From Argyresthia goedartella (Eukaryota; Arthropoda; Insecta; Lepidoptera; Argyresthiidae), in assembly GCA_949825045.1 (NCBI GenBank), contig OX463809.1, positions 2,817,501 to 2,881,500 on the forward strand: DNA of 64,000 nucleotides, given 5' to 3'. Position 1 is the stretch's first letter. Every line of letters begins with the position of its first letter. This document shows positions 58,601 to 64,000 of this stretch, in pieces. The position numbers and the translations under genes were made by a program. Under the pieces are notes generated by a model, which saw only the letters and a program-made list of their open reading frames with translations, ran no database searches and had not been told where the DNA came from.

Positions 58601-60838
58601 TTTGAGAGAAGGTGGCCCAAGATGGCATGGCAAGATGGCATGGCAAGATGGCATGGCAAGATGGCATGGCAAGATGGCATGGCAAGATGGCATGGCAAGA
58701 TGGCATGGCAAGATGGCAGAACAGTGCGAAATGGTGTATTTTTAATAGATTTTTCCAAAACCACTGATTATTGCTTAATTTTGAACTAAAAGTTGAAAGA
58801 GATTTTGTATACATATTTTCTGCGCAAGAACCATACTAATATTATATTTTGATCCCAAGAAAAAGCAAAAAAAAAGGAAAAAAAACGTTTTAATTTAGCT
58901 TAGGTGAAAAACAACTATTTCGTCATTTTTTTCTGTAGTTTCCATATATGTCTTAAAAGTAGTGGAGCAAGGATTTGGGTGCCTCCTTTAAGAGGAATAG
59001 CGCTTCAAAGGTGGGCATTTTGATACCCATCCCTTTAAGCGGTACTTAGTTCGAGCAACAGCATATGCATTTGGAAAAGCAAGAGCCTTAACCGGTGTTA
59101 GGTTGATTCTTTGGCAACTTAATTAATTTAAACTGCTAATGATAATACAGCTAGAAAGTAGCTATTGTAGCTGAGAAACATTATGGATTTAGGTCTACAG
59201 CGCACAATGGCGCAATTAATAGCTTTAGCAGCTACCACAAAACAATAGACACGGACCATCTACTGCATCAATATCATCATTCTGCTGTCCCATAGAAAAC
59301 TAGCTAAGTAAATTAGAGACTTTTGGTTCTGTTCGTCCGTGATATGCAACTTTTCACGGATTGATCTACCTTTTAAAACTTGGCTCGTCCCTCACATTAT
59401 TTGGCTAGGGGTCATTGTGTTGCTAGTCTGCCTTATCCTAATTTAGATAAAATCGTGGGTTTTTTATGTATAGCCCAGTCGAAATAATACGGTATTTGAC
59501 AAGGTAGTCCAATAAATCTAGAAGCGTGTCTCAAGCTGAAAATATTTCAACAAAAACGTTTGACAATATCAGAATTATACAATTCCCACTGAAATATACA
59601 TTTCCAGCAATGGTTTTTATAAACTCAATTTTGTGTTAAAAAGACAGCATTTGACTAAGACGTCACATGCTAGTATTTCATAGAATTCGTGAACAAAATT
59701 ACCGTTTTGACAGTTCCTAAAAAGTATCTATTTTGACTAACAGTCAAATACCCTATTGTACACTTCCAAAACACCTTCCACACACAAAATCCAGATTTTA
59801 ATTGACAAAAAGGTACTGAATTGCGCGACCACTGCAGCAATATTAAAGCAATACTGCTTTTATCTGATAAAAATACTGAACTACGCGACTAGGAATCTCA
59901 AAAATAGGAACTTAAAAATTGAAATTCGAGTAACATAAAATTCAAATTGAGCGTTGGATTTGGTTGTTTTTACATGTTCAACCTAAGACGAAGGGTAAAA
60001 ACATAAACATAAACATTTACATACAGTCACATTGATTCTGGCCCCACACTAGCATACCCTGTGTCGAGGGAACCAGAAACAGCGACGTCACACCACCTTT
60101 TCACCCAGTCAGTCTTTATTTAGCCAATACGCGTTGCCTAACTTTTATTCGCTCATCTCAAGTAATTCCGCTGTTCATTCGATCAATTTGTTTTTTATCT
60201 ACACACATATCATAAACCCTCTTTACTGCGTCCAAAAACCGCGCGTTACGACCAGCATAATGTTTTACTACTTGGTAAAAACTCATTTCTTATCTGAATA
60301 TTCATACATTATGACCATAATGTATAAATTTTCGACAAATTATGACATTCAAATTTCGAACGCCGACGCCCGCCCTCGTGCCGACCCTCGATTGTCTGTG
60401 AAGTTGGTACGACTGAACAAGCTTAATAAGTGCGGAGCAATAATAAATGCCACAATGCCACAATGTCGAACATACGGTTCCTGAACACATCAAAGAGAGC
60501 TTATGATATGTGTTTGGATAAACTAGTGTATGTTATTGTACATAATTAGGCATAAAAACTCTCGAGTGATATTCATAAACCCACTCTCGAGTTTTAATGC
60601 CCTCCATTATGTATCAGTCATATAAACTACTATATTCGCTCGTTTTATTAATTCCCCAACGTAAAATTGGATCGCAATTCTCACCAGATTCAACAGCTCC
60701 CCTGCCATGTCGTTTACTGTTCAAATTTACTTTCGGCTGTGACTTCTCACACCGGCAGTTGTCTGCGCAGGAGTCTGTCTGCATGTGGAGCCTCTCCATT
60801 GAGGATGTGACGTCACCTGGCCCGGCGGAACCCTCCAT
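34505..60838 (-). CDS. PPAT (Prat): Amidophosphoribosyltransferase (12 coding exons)
   Basis: Exons in transcript order: 60838-60685, 56689-56581, 55856-55710, 54669-54546, 50999-50869, 48139-48021, 41433-41344, 40555-40397, 38618-38491, 37223-37002, 35237-35117, 34656-34505. The total is 1656 nt, 551 codons plus stop, with every phase matching. The enzyme transfers the glutamine amide to PRPP, the committed step of cytosolic purine synthesis. The N-terminal Ntn glutaminase begins at Cys57 (ECGVFG). LVALQHRGQESAG, GIGHTRYST and VAHNGELVN are glutaminase motifs. The PRPP loop [12 protein letters not shown] is at 435-446. Predicted 4Fe-4S cysteines are C355, C475, C534 and C537. The preceding 56 residues would be a propeptide, longer than the 11 of human PPAT. 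A splice acceptor 10 bases before the ATG shows that the 5'UTR starts in another exon. Confidence 0.96.
34683..34930 (-). mobile_element. Full SINE family B with tRNA-like head
   Basis: On the - strand: ATGGCCGAGTCGGCAGTGGC (A-box-like), GGTCCCGGGTTCGAGTCCCG (B box), body GTGTATCGTTGTCTAGTACC, tail ATTGTTATAAGG. It lies 27 bases past PPAT exon 12's acceptor side. The tRNA-like part is a Pol III promoter, not a tRNA gene. Confidence 0.8.
35117..35237 (-). CDS. PPAT (Prat): PPAT coding exon 11
   Basis: The acceptor is TGTCGCAG and the donor GTTG|GTGAGT. Residues 462-502 include [20 protein letters not shown] with iron-sulfur ligand C475, and [10 protein letters not shown]. Confidence 0.95.
35688..36179. 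mobile_element. 492-bp TIR element with nested MITE scrap
   Basis: TIRs of about 58 bases (TATATGTCGCAGTTAGTTGG ... CTCTCTAGACCGTTAATTA; complement of the right end is TATATGTCGCAGTTGGTTCC). The interior at 35880-36025 contains pieces of the CACATCAAAAATACTG family (GTTCAACCTAACACGAAGG, CTGTGCAAATCAG). Confidence 0.75.
36220..36560 (+). mobile_element. Short 3' retrotransposon fragment
   Basis: The stretch has decayed RT C-terminus coding ([31 protein letters not shown] end) and the same 3' UTR as the copies at 5.6 and 54 kb, here on the + strand. Confidence 0.65.
36598..36990 (-). repeat. GGGTTCCGTACC dispersed repeat, inverted copy
   Basis: It contains ACGGTCAAGTGCGAGTCGAA, GAAGGGTTCCGTACC, ATCACGGTTCATAAGATACA and GACAGACGGACGGACGG. 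It abuts PPAT exon 10 (37002) within about 12 bases of the donor. Confidence 0.65.
37002..37223 (-). CDS. PPAT (Prat): PPAT coding exon 10 (PRPP site)
   Basis: The acceptor is TTTGCAG and the donor GAG|GTCAAT. Residues 388-461 include [17 protein letters not shown] and the PRPP-binding loop [13 protein letters not shown]. The exon is GC-rich against its AT-rich surroundings. Confidence 0.96.
37287..37508. mobile_element. 222-bp TA-flanked MITE
   Basis: Left TIR CACTGACGAGCAATGAAAAA and right TIR (complement) CATTGACGAGCAATGAAAAA are flanked by TA at 37285-37286 and 37509-37510. This is the Tc1/mariner style. It lies 64 bases upstream of PPAT exon 10. Confidence 0.8.
37700..38480. other. PPAT intron 9 segment, no recognized feature
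   Basis: Apart from a CG-richer patch near 38160-38290, nothing here could be assigned. Confidence 0.4.
38491..38618 (-). CDS. PPAT (Prat): PPAT coding exon 9
   Basis: The acceptor is CTCGCAG and the donor CAG|GTATCT. Residues 345-387 include [14 protein letters not shown] with iron-sulfur ligand C355, and [13 protein letters not shown]. Confidence 0.94.
39241..39412. repeat. Small foldback element
   Basis: Inverted ends CAATTCTGTACCGCAGATTG and, on the other side, CAATCACCAGTACAGAATAG. The centre is rich in GCGATCGC-type palindromes. Confidence 0.5.
39787..40029. mobile_element. TIR element (CACATCAAAAATACTGATTT family), second copy
   Basis: Same inverted ends and interior as 31306-31564 with point changes. 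It lies in PPAT intron 8. Confidence 0.75.
40397..40555 (-). CDS. PPAT (Prat): PPAT coding exon 8
   Basis: The acceptor is CCGCACAG and the donor GAAG|GTACGC. Residues 292-345 include [17 protein letters not shown] and [17 protein letters not shown], the family motif at the domain boundary. Confidence 0.94.
40650..41035 (-). pseudogene. Non-LTR element C-terminal fragment with tail
   Basis: On the - strand, [20 protein letters not shown] and [17 protein letters not shown] are followed by an AT-rich 3' end with AATAAAAATAAATAATAAAA. It is a basic C-terminus like that near 10.4 kb. GC-rich coding against AT-rich UTR supports an inserted element. Confidence 0.5.
41344..41433 (-). CDS. PPAT (Prat): PPAT coding exon 7
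   Basis: The acceptor is TTTCCAG and the donor ATTG|GTGAGT. Residues 262-292 include [16 protein letters not shown], a highly conserved PPAT segment. The preceding stretch ([14 protein letters not shown]) is variable between species. Confidence 0.92.
41460..41635 (-). mobile_element. SINE family A copy
   Basis: CTAACCCCACACTAGGGAAT, GGGAACCAGAAACTGCGACA, CATCCAAGTCTCG and GGGATTCCAATCCTGGAG fit the family A body and a decayed head. Confidence 0.55.
41648..41722. other. Two adjacent perfect hairpins with identical ATAG loops
   Basis: Hairpin 1: 41648-41663 with 41668-41683, stem 16 bp, loop ATAG at 41664-41667. Hairpin 2: 41683-41700 with 41705-41722, stem 18 bp, loop ATAG at 41701-41704. 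Every pair is Watson-Crick, and the two hairpins share one base. They lie in PPAT intron 6. Confidence 0.85.
41735..42070. mobile_element. Dispersed element (GGGTAAATGATCACC family)
   Basis: It contains AAAATGGGTAAATGATCACC, GCGGTAGCTCCGGTGAAAGG and an inverted TGGTGATCATTTACCC. A second copy is at 58240-58575. Confidence 0.6.
42217..42476 (+). mobile_element. Full SINE family B with tRNA-like head
   Basis: Head AATGGCCTAGTCGGCAGTGA and GGTCCCGGGTTCGAGTCCCG, body CTTATCTA-type repeats, tail of ATT triplets (42457-42475). It matches 34683-34930 in inverse. Confidence 0.8.
42480..43030. other. No recognized gene
   Basis: A cysteine-containing + frame at 42821-43030 has no recognizable domain or supporting splice signals, and I do not call it. 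Confidence 0.35.
43040..43225 (+). repeat. Imperfect local repeat with GAGCCCGCGGGCTGA core
   Basis: Three diverged copies of a segment with CGATAGACTGTG, ATTGAGCCCGCG and GGGCTGAGTT (about 43048, 43092, 43165). The core is itself near-palindromic. Confidence 0.6.
43973..44455 (-). pseudogene. RTE-clade retrotransposon C-terminal fragment
   Basis: On the - strand: [18 protein letters not shown], then after a frameshift near 44345, [52 protein letters not shown]. These are the usual end motifs of RTE-type reverse transcriptases. It ends in an (ATT)n tail at 43973-43994, typical of RTE. Confidence 0.85.
44456..44520. repeat. AAT microsatellite followed by C tract
   Basis: TAATAATTATAATAATAATA-type repeats to about 44490, then a run of C residues near 44505-44518 in SINE-like sequence. 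Length is likely polymorphic and prone to sequencing error. Confidence 0.8.
44861..45330 (+). mobile_element. 'TAGTAGTTTATGTGAC' element, copy 2, with open frame
   Basis: Same ends as copy 1. On the - strand 45222-44914 a 102-codon frame reads [18 protein letters not shown], then [18 protein letters not shown] and [17 protein letters not shown]. An internal near-duplication ([12 protein letters not shown] / [12 protein letters not shown]) is visible. Confidence 0.75.
45640..45800 (+). repeat. GGGTTCCGTACC dispersed repeat, partial
   Basis: The stretch GAGTTCCGTACCCGAAGGGT, CCGTCTTTCCGTCCGTCG and TTCAAATTTTCACAG matches 27.7 kb. Confidence 0.55.
46232..46616. mobile_element. Non-autonomous TA-flanked TIR element
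   Basis: The left end CAGTCGTGGTCATGTAATTA and complement of the right end CTGGCTTGTCACATAATTAA both continue AGAACG. It is flanked by TA, and its right TA is shared with the Tc1-like element next door. Confidence 0.65.
46619..47772 (+). mobile_element. Tc1/IS630-like transposon, internally deleted
   Basis: 1154 bases. Perfect TIRs of 25 bases begin CAGATGTAGTGAATAATCCT (left) and match the complement of the right end, extending a few bases with one mismatch. TA duplications are at 46617-46618 and 47773-47774. It encodes the transposase remnant in the next entry. Confidence 0.88.
46943..47645 (+). pseudogene. Truncated Tc1-like (DDE_3) transposase
   Basis: ATG at 46943 ([20 protein letters not shown]), then a likely intron or break to about 47085, then [19 protein letters not shown] (helix-turn-helix) and an open frame to TAA 47643-47645. 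The DDE start is visible as [16 protein letters not shown]; the usual D-E-T is D-K-T here. The frame ends at [10 protein letters not shown], so the second and third catalytic acidic residues are absent. It cannot be an active transposase. Confidence 0.8.
48021..48139 (-). CDS. PPAT (Prat): PPAT coding exon 6
   Basis: The acceptor is TTTCCAG and the donor TCCT|GTAAGT. Residues 222-262 include [20 protein letters not shown] and [11 protein letters not shown], a conserved glutaminase-domain signature. Confidence 0.94.
48348..48561 (+). repeat. 22-bp tandem repeat, about 9.7 copies
   Basis: The unit AAACTTAGTTCAAACTGGTA plus AT is repeated almost without change; the last unit is shortened. It lies in PPAT intron 5, about 200 bases before exon 6. 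Confidence 0.95.
48598..48750 (+). mobile_element. SINE family A copy
   Basis: Head GACGACCTCTGGGGCGCTGC with GGTCCCGGGTTCAAAAGCC, body CCAGGTCTTGGATGTTTAC, GTGTGGCGTCGCTGTTTCCC. Confidence 0.65.
48770..49140. repeat. SINE family C pieces in composite arrangement
   Basis: A palindromic junction (CGGTGGGGATATTAATGGGC then inverted CATTAATGTCCC-like at 48829) joins two C-type pieces. A tRNA-like head GAGCTCCGTGGTCTAATGGG with GGTTCGAATCCTGG lies at 49007-49065. Confidence 0.5.
49140..49507 (-). mobile_element. 'TAGTAGTTTATGTGAC' element, copy 3
   Basis: Reverse orientation, from TTTATCTACACACGTATCAT to CAGTCACATAAACTACTATT. Confidence 0.75.
49797..49975 (-). repeat. Unclassified SINE-like repeat
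   Basis: CGTCACGCCTTTTTCCATAC, GGAGTGGCAGAGG, CGCAGCTATGGAGTAATGAA; related scraps lie at 14820, 15070, 43800 and 63185. Confidence 0.4.
50275..50845 (+). pseudogene. RTE-like retrotransposon C-terminal fragment beside PPAT exon 5
   Basis: A + strand open frame ending at 50827 reads [52 protein letters not shown] and [16 protein letters not shown], a standard RTE-like C-terminus. It is antisense to PPAT, ends in a TATG repeat, and stops about 25 bases before the exon 5 donor. The frame is intact over about 170 codons, so the insertion looks young. Confidence 0.85.
50869..50999 (-). CDS. PPAT (Prat): PPAT coding exon 5
   Basis: The acceptor is TTGCAG and the donor TGAG|GTGGCT. Residues 179-222 include [20 protein letters not shown]. 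An antisense retrotransposon fragment ends about 40 bases into the downstream intron. Confidence 0.92.
51113..51531 (-). mobile_element. 'TAGTAGTTTATGTGAC' element, copy 4
   Basis: Reverse orientation with an internal duplication of the TTCGAACGCCGACGCCC segment (about 51277 and 51341). The [16 protein letters not shown] frame is present on + but partly shifted. Confidence 0.75.
51640..52021. repeat. Left half of a split dispersed element
   Basis: CGCGCTACTTGAATAGGCGC, CAGCAAAGTTGTA and CACCAGCAATTTCCTG match 61070-61190 of an unsplit copy. The partner half is 53366-53700. Confidence 0.65.
52022..53365. mobile_element. 'TAGTAGTTTATGTGAC' element, head-to-head pair with nested RT fragment
   Basis: A + copy (52022-52435) is joined tail-to-tail to a - copy (52437 on). 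The latter is split by a retrotransposon fragment (about 52570-53205) and resumes at 53206-53365. Both outer ends are the AATAGTAGTTTATG sequence. Confidence 0.7.
52570..53205 (-). pseudogene. Non-LTR retrotransposon 3' fragment (nested)
   Basis: On the - strand, [54 protein letters not shown] encode a known insect non-LTR C-terminus. Its 3' end carries an AATTGTG repeat (52572-52596 on +). It splits copy F of the surrounding element. Confidence 0.8.
53366..53700. repeat. Right half of the split dispersed element
   Basis: AGTAAAGCACTACACAAGCC, TATGATGGCCTCGAGCTTAG and CCGCGGCAGTAAT match 61460-61735. It contains a local TGCGCTACAC short repeat (about 53580-53615). Confidence 0.65.
53960..54400 (-). 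mobile_element. 3' fragment of the 5.6-kb retrotransposon family
   Basis: The sequence is near-identical to 5636-6080, including the UTR and the end of the RT frame (complement of CATACAGTCCTGTCATTTAA). It has a TTTCCAAA repeat at its 3' edge (53952-53976). It ends abruptly about 145 bases before PPAT exon 4. Confidence 0.75.
54546..54669 (-). CDS. PPAT (Prat): PPAT coding exon 4
   Basis: The acceptor is TCATCAG and the donor ATG|GTATGT. Residues 137-178 include [17 protein letters not shown] and VAHNGELVN; the NGEL motif is a glutaminase oxyanion element. Confidence 0.94.
54796..54914. mobile_element. Miniature copy of the CACATCAAAAATACTGATTT family
   Basis: Only about 119 bases: both TIRs (CACATCAAAAATACTGATTT and its complement) with a short centre, so nearly the whole element is palindromic. 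Confidence 0.75.
54956..55110 (+). mobile_element. SINE family A copy
   Basis: Head GACGACCTCTGTGGCGCAGT with GGTCCCGGGTTCGATCCCCG, body CCAGGTCTTGGATGTTTACA, CGTCGCTGTTTCTGGTTCCC. It ends in the hairpin listed next. Confidence 0.75.
55074..55128. other. Perfect 25-bp hairpin at a SINE tail
   Basis: Arms are 55074-55098 and 55104-55128 (ACACAGGGTATCCTAGTGTG and complement), loop TGTCC. The second arm is an inverted copy of the SINE end. Confidence 0.85.
55710..55856 (-). CDS. PPAT (Prat): PPAT coding exon 3
   Basis: The acceptor is TTGCAG and the donor CTAG|GTTTGT. Residues 88-137 include [12 protein letters not shown] and [11 protein letters not shown], which form the glutamine-binding site of the Ntn domain. 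Confidence 0.94.
   Translation of the reverse strand, partial: RTRVSGYRHFGGQERAHIQPAQGDGTHQQYIQRRGHEEAQRKPRYWAY
56187..56292 (-). mobile_element. 'TAGTAGTTTATGTGAC' element, end fragment
   Basis: Only the terminal part is present: CTCGAGTGATATTATTATGA, CACTCTCGAGTTTTAATGCC, CAGTCACATAAACTACTATT. Confidence 0.7.
56581..56689 (-). CDS. PPAT (Prat): PPAT coding exon 2 (catalytic Cys)
   Basis: The acceptor is TCGCAG and the donor CACAG|GTACAA. Residues 52-88 include [20 protein letters not shown] and LVALQHR. Cys57 is the Ntn nucleophile and becomes N-terminal after propeptide removal. Confidence 0.94.
57000..58239. other. PPAT intron 1 segment, no recognized feature
   Basis: AT-rich, no supported gene or repeat seen. 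Confidence 0.4.
58240..58575. mobile_element. Dispersed element (GGGTAAATGATCACC family), second copy
   Basis: AAAATGGGTAAATGATCACC, GAGCGAAGAGAAGCCCCCTT and GGTAATCGTTTAAACACAAG match 41.74-42.07 kb. Confidence 0.6.
58620..58720 (+). repeat. 13-bp tandem repeat, about 7.5 copies
   Basis: The unit GATGGCATGGCAA is perfectly repeated and then decays into GATGGCAGAAC. Confidence 0.95.
59490..59752. mobile_element. TIR element (GGTATTTGAC family), second copy
   Basis: The left end ACGGTATTTGACAAGGTAGT and right end ACAGTCAAATACCCT are inverted. It shares an interior with the 15602 copy (CAAAAACGTTTGACAATATC). Confidence 0.65.
60010..60095 (-). mobile_element. SINE family A partial copy
   Basis: GATTCTGGCCCCACACTAGC, GGAACCAGAAACAGCGACGT; no head. 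Confidence 0.55.
60196..60634 (-). mobile_element. 'TAGTAGTTTATGTGAC' element, copy near PPAT start exon
   Basis: It runs from TTTATCTACACACATATCAT to CATATAAACTACTATA. It ends about 50 bases from the donor of the PPAT start exon (60685). Confidence 0.75.
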
Positions 60839-60848
60839 TGTGGGGTAG
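60685..60848 (-). CDS. PPAT (Prat): PPAT exon with start codon
   Basis: The acceptor TTTTCCAG ends at 60849, followed by 10 untranslated bases and the ATG at 60838-60836. It encodes residues 1-51 ([20 protein letters not shown], then a Cys/Lys-rich stretch) and ends at donor CTG|GTGAGA. Met14 and Met19 are alternative starts. This part is poorly conserved, as expected for a removed propeptide. Confidence 0.82.
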
Positions 60849-61039
60849 CTGGAAAATTAATTATAAGCGTGAATCCTTGGTTTATGCATTATTTTGCAAG
60901 GGCATAGAGAAACCCGTAGTAGCCTAGCCTAGGTTTTTGTTTAGACGCTATCTCAGGATGTGGAGGCAGAGACAAATAAGTATTTTGATTATCAAATTAG
61001 CTTATAATATTTTTAACTCAAAAATGTTTTTTTATCAAA
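60849..61039 (-). other. Intron upstream of the PPAT start exon
   Basis: A splice acceptor (TTTTCCAG) borders the start exon, so the transcript begins further upstream on the - strand. No exon is seen here. Confidence 0.5.
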
Positions 61040-61745
61040 ATTTTGATAACCTTTATTGAGCTCGACCTTCCGCGCTACTTGAATAGGCGCCAGCAAAGTT
61101 GTATGGAAGTTCATTGCTGGTGAGTTTTAGATAGTAAATATTATAGTATCTGTGGTTTTAGCTACCAGCAGTTTCCTGCGAAAATCGATTTCTTTAGAGA
61201 CAAGTGCAAAAATATTTTATTCAGAATTTGGCTGTGTAAATACGAGCAGCCTAGAGAAATAAAAGTGCAGGGAATAAACAAAAGCGCAGCGCCGTGGTTT
61301 TTTTTTAATGTTTCATATTGTGTTTTGTTTCAAAAATGGTAAAGTGCACAATTATTTTGTTCACAATTTGGCTGTGCAAGTAAAGGCAGCCATTTTTTTT
61401 AATTTTCCATGTTACGTTCCATAAATTTTCGTATTAGTTAAAATTACTGGCATTTGTTTGAGTAAAGCACTACACAAGCCTTGGTCCGCAATATCTGCAT
61501 TGCTGGCCACGCTATGATGGCCTCGAGCTTAGCTTAACTATGCTCTCGGCCTGCTTGGTCATCATTGCAGCCTTTGCTGTCCGCGCTGTAAGGCCTCGGC
61601 CCTCGGTCTCGGTCTTTACTCCAGCTTGTCCGTCTCAGGCTGCAATGCTGACCGCGCTGTGTAGGCCTGGAGCTGCGCTTTCGGCCATTGCTGCCAGCAA
61701 GGCATTCATTCATATATACCGCGGCAGTAATGTACTAATGTTTCT
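61040..61745. repeat. Unsplit copy of the same dispersed element
   Basis: It holds both halves found at 51640 and 53366 in order without the 1.34-kb insert. No coding domain was recognized. Confidence 0.65.
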
Positions 61746-61799
61746 ATTTTCCATGTGTCATATATATCTAGCTAGATCACTAAATTAAGGGATTAAATA

Positions 61800-63960
61800 T
61801 GGCCAGAAATGCATCTTTAGCTTCAATTCTAGGCTAAACTAGACAACATAAAAATGTAGGATAAATATATGTTATAAAAGGTCTATTAGAGATAAGAATG
61901 GACTCTTAAAATTACCGGATATCTGTTATATTTAATACTTAAAAATATTTTTCGCAATGCATTATTATTCAACTAAATGAACAAGCGCTCGGAGACGAAA
62001 TCAGTTTCCTATATGAAACGTACACGCAAAAATAGACAAAAAAAGGGAATTTTTTTGGTTGTTTTATTTTATTTTTAATGTTATTATTACAGGAGTTTAG
62101 TAATATTTTCTATAATGTTCTTGGTCTCGGAGCTCGGGCTGCCCCGCGGGGCTCTGCGCGGGAGCATGCGTCAGTCTGCTTCGACGCGATGCGACGGGTA
62201 TTTGTTTTCTTTGTCTAATTCTCAATGCCATTGGCCTTTGTTCAGTCCTTAAAGACAACAATTAACGCAAAACGAATCTTTAGAGATTAACTTGTATCAA
62301 CTACCTTTCCTCTTGCTTTTGTACTTTCTCCCAATATGATATCACGCCCTGCAAGTATTATTACTATTCATTGCCAATAACTGTACAATGGTCTGATAAA
62401 TTGTGCAAAACATGTGCTTAGTTATTTCTATCAGAATTATTGACGTCAAAGGAGTGATATACAAAAATACTTTTGTTATTGTTGATAGATAGCGAACGTG
62501 ATTTGTGTTGCCTTTTTAAGAGTACTCTACGTCACCCTGTAGTTGCTGGCATTATGGTAAGCAAACAATACTGTAATCATAATGATGAACATTCGGGTGA
62601 AATCGATGAAGAGTTATATATATCGATGAAAAAAACCTGACCCCAAGTTTATGCTCAACATTTATTAGGTTAGGTACTCAGAGGTCTAACCATGATAGCC
62701 CTTAAGCAGAAGTTTATAACTAGAAGATATCTAATAAGATAAGCATCATCATGGTGACAGAACCTTTCGGTGGGACACGAAAAGGCTTCGGGATTTAACA
62801 GGAGCAATGGTAAGCTAGAAGTAGATAGAACAAGCAAGATCACTAGAGGCGCTAAACACCACTCTGGTGTCGGATAGGAAGAAGGATCTTCGGTAACTTG
62901 ATTGCGCCAGATGCTGAATATAAAGGCCTCTAAAAAAAAGGAGATTAAAGCCATCGGCCTCGGCGGGTTATAGGAGGATATGGACTAAACCATGTACTTA
63001 CCGACACTAACCTGCCGGGAGAAGCCTTTGGCATGTAGTAGCTTAAATGAATTATTCCCTTTACCTCGCTCTGAGGTTTATTTCCGGTTCGCCGGCACAG
63101 AGCATATTCCCCCTAAGTCGATCCTATTTTTAGGTACGGGGGTCTGTTCCCTTGAATTGATTTAAGAAACTACCGAAAATAGCAGTAACCTCATAACCTC
63201 GTGGCAGAGGCACAATTGTGTCCACGTTTAACCGGTTATTCCAAGTTCAAGCCTAAGAATATTTGCTTAATTATTTGCGTTCAATTAATATTTTTACGCT
63301 CGCCATTAGCTTGTTTATCATATCTGGGTAATCAATGCAAATCAAGCATAAATTCGGGCATGGATACAGAAGCATGACGAAAATTCTCTCAAAGATGACA
63401 GCAAACACCGCATCTTACAATAACTGATAGCGAGTTTAATAACAAAGTACATGCAATTTGTAATGTTGATGTCGTCAGACGCCGCCGGCCGCAGGGGGCC
63501 AGCTATCGGAGTCGATACTGACTGGGGTACATTTCCACAACAGGGGTCGCACAAGCAAACAAACATGTGATAATGACTGATATAACGTTGCATTGCGATA
63601 CATGACGATGCTGAGACTGAGAATGGAATCAGATTTGTGTTTTAGAGTTTGCTTGATTAGGGGATGGTTGTGATTTAGTCAACTCTCCAGATGGAGCTGC
63701 AATAACCTTTTTCCTAATACGATAAAATGAGTGTTAGATCCTGGGTTTCATATCGTTGAACACAAATAAACAACATTAGATACAGGCAAATACATTGCTT
63801 CTGGACCCACACTAGGATACCGTGTCGTGGGAAACAGAAACAGCGTCAACAATATAAACATCCAAGACCTGTTTTTTTTTTTCACAGATCGTCGCTTGGG
63901 TAGTAAGTACTATTAACAGAACATAACAGCCCTTTTCCCATAAGAATTGGCAGAGGCACA
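61800..63960. other. Upstream flank, no gene recognized
   Basis: Apart from the GC patch and a SINE family A copy at 63775-63880 (TTCTGGACCCACACTAGGAT, GGGAAACAGAAACAGCG), I saw no supported feature. Confidence 0.4.
62095..62200 (-). promoter_or_regulatory. GC-rich patch, candidate PPAT 5' exon or promoter
   Basis: CTCGGAGCTCGGGCTGCCCC, CGGGGCTCTGCGCGGGAGC stands out in AT-rich surroundings about 1.3 kb upstream of the start exon. This is inference from composition and position only; no donor was confirmed. Confidence 0.2.
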
Positions 63961-63962
63961 AC

Positions 63963-64000
63963 ACGGTATTTGACAAGGTAGTCCAAAAAATCTAGAAACG
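63963..64000. mobile_element. Left end of a third GGTATTTGAC-family copy, cut by window edge
   Basis: ACGGTATTTGACAAGGTAGT and the following bases match 15601 and 59489. The rest lies outside the window. Confidence 0.65.

Noticed and set aside
58427..58814. Protein rich in [14 protein letters not shown] repeats on -
   Set aside because: It is a translation of the 13-bp tandem repeat.

Overview
This is a 64 kb piece of an insect nuclear genome, most probably a moth or butterfly (Lepidoptera). The protein-coding signal comes in short exons with GT-AG introns. The introns and flanks are packed with insect-type mobile DNA: non-LTR retrotransposon fragments, tRNA-headed SINEs, many TIR elements, and the dispersed 'GGGTTCCGTACC' repeat that I associate with Lepidoptera. 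There is no bacterial operon structure, CRISPR array or rRNA. Most long reading frames are transposon pieces or repeat artefacts.

Two host genes can be assembled exon by exon, and both joined reading frames are exact multiples of three. (1) XPNPEP3, mitochondrial Xaa-Pro aminopeptidase 3 (aminopeptidase P), is on the + strand at 9217-32390: 11 coding exons, 518 codons, an Arg-rich presequence and all five metal ligands of the M24 peptidase fold. (2) PPAT/Prat, amidophosphoribosyltransferase, the first committed step of purine synthesis, is on the - strand at 60838-34505: 12 coding exons, 551 codons, with the Cys nucleophile, the four predicted 4Fe-4S cysteines and the PRPP loop. The genes converge tail to tail, with about 2.1 kb between stop codons.

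Layout: 1-9200 is upstream of XPNPEP3. It holds a decayed but nearly complete non-LTR retrotransposon (1.2-5 kb), a second 3' fragment (5.6-6.4 kb) and a fossil PIN/FEN1-like repeated gene (6.4-7.9 kb). 9.2-32.4 kb is XPNPEP3. Its intron 4 carries a 174-bp tandem array made from copies of exon 4 itself (12.9-14.5 kb). Its intron 5 carries a 46-bp array, more retrotransposon remnants and a 6,431-bp minisatellite of exactly 109 units of 59 bp, ending 93 bp before exon 6. 32.4-34.5 kb is the convergent intergenic region with a foldback element. 34.5-60.8 kb is PPAT, whose introns hold SINEs, RTE-like fragments, a Tc1-like element with matching TIRs, several copies of one recurrent DNA-element family, and a nested insertion. 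60.8-64 kb is the PPAT upstream region, where a 5' noncoding exon is implied but not firmly located.

The two genes are not functionally linked in an obvious way. The most unusual material is in the XPNPEP3 introns: the indel-free 59-bp array, open in all three + frames with a CCAAT-box-like motif in nearly every unit, and the exon-derived 174-bp array that multiplies a splice donor about nine times.
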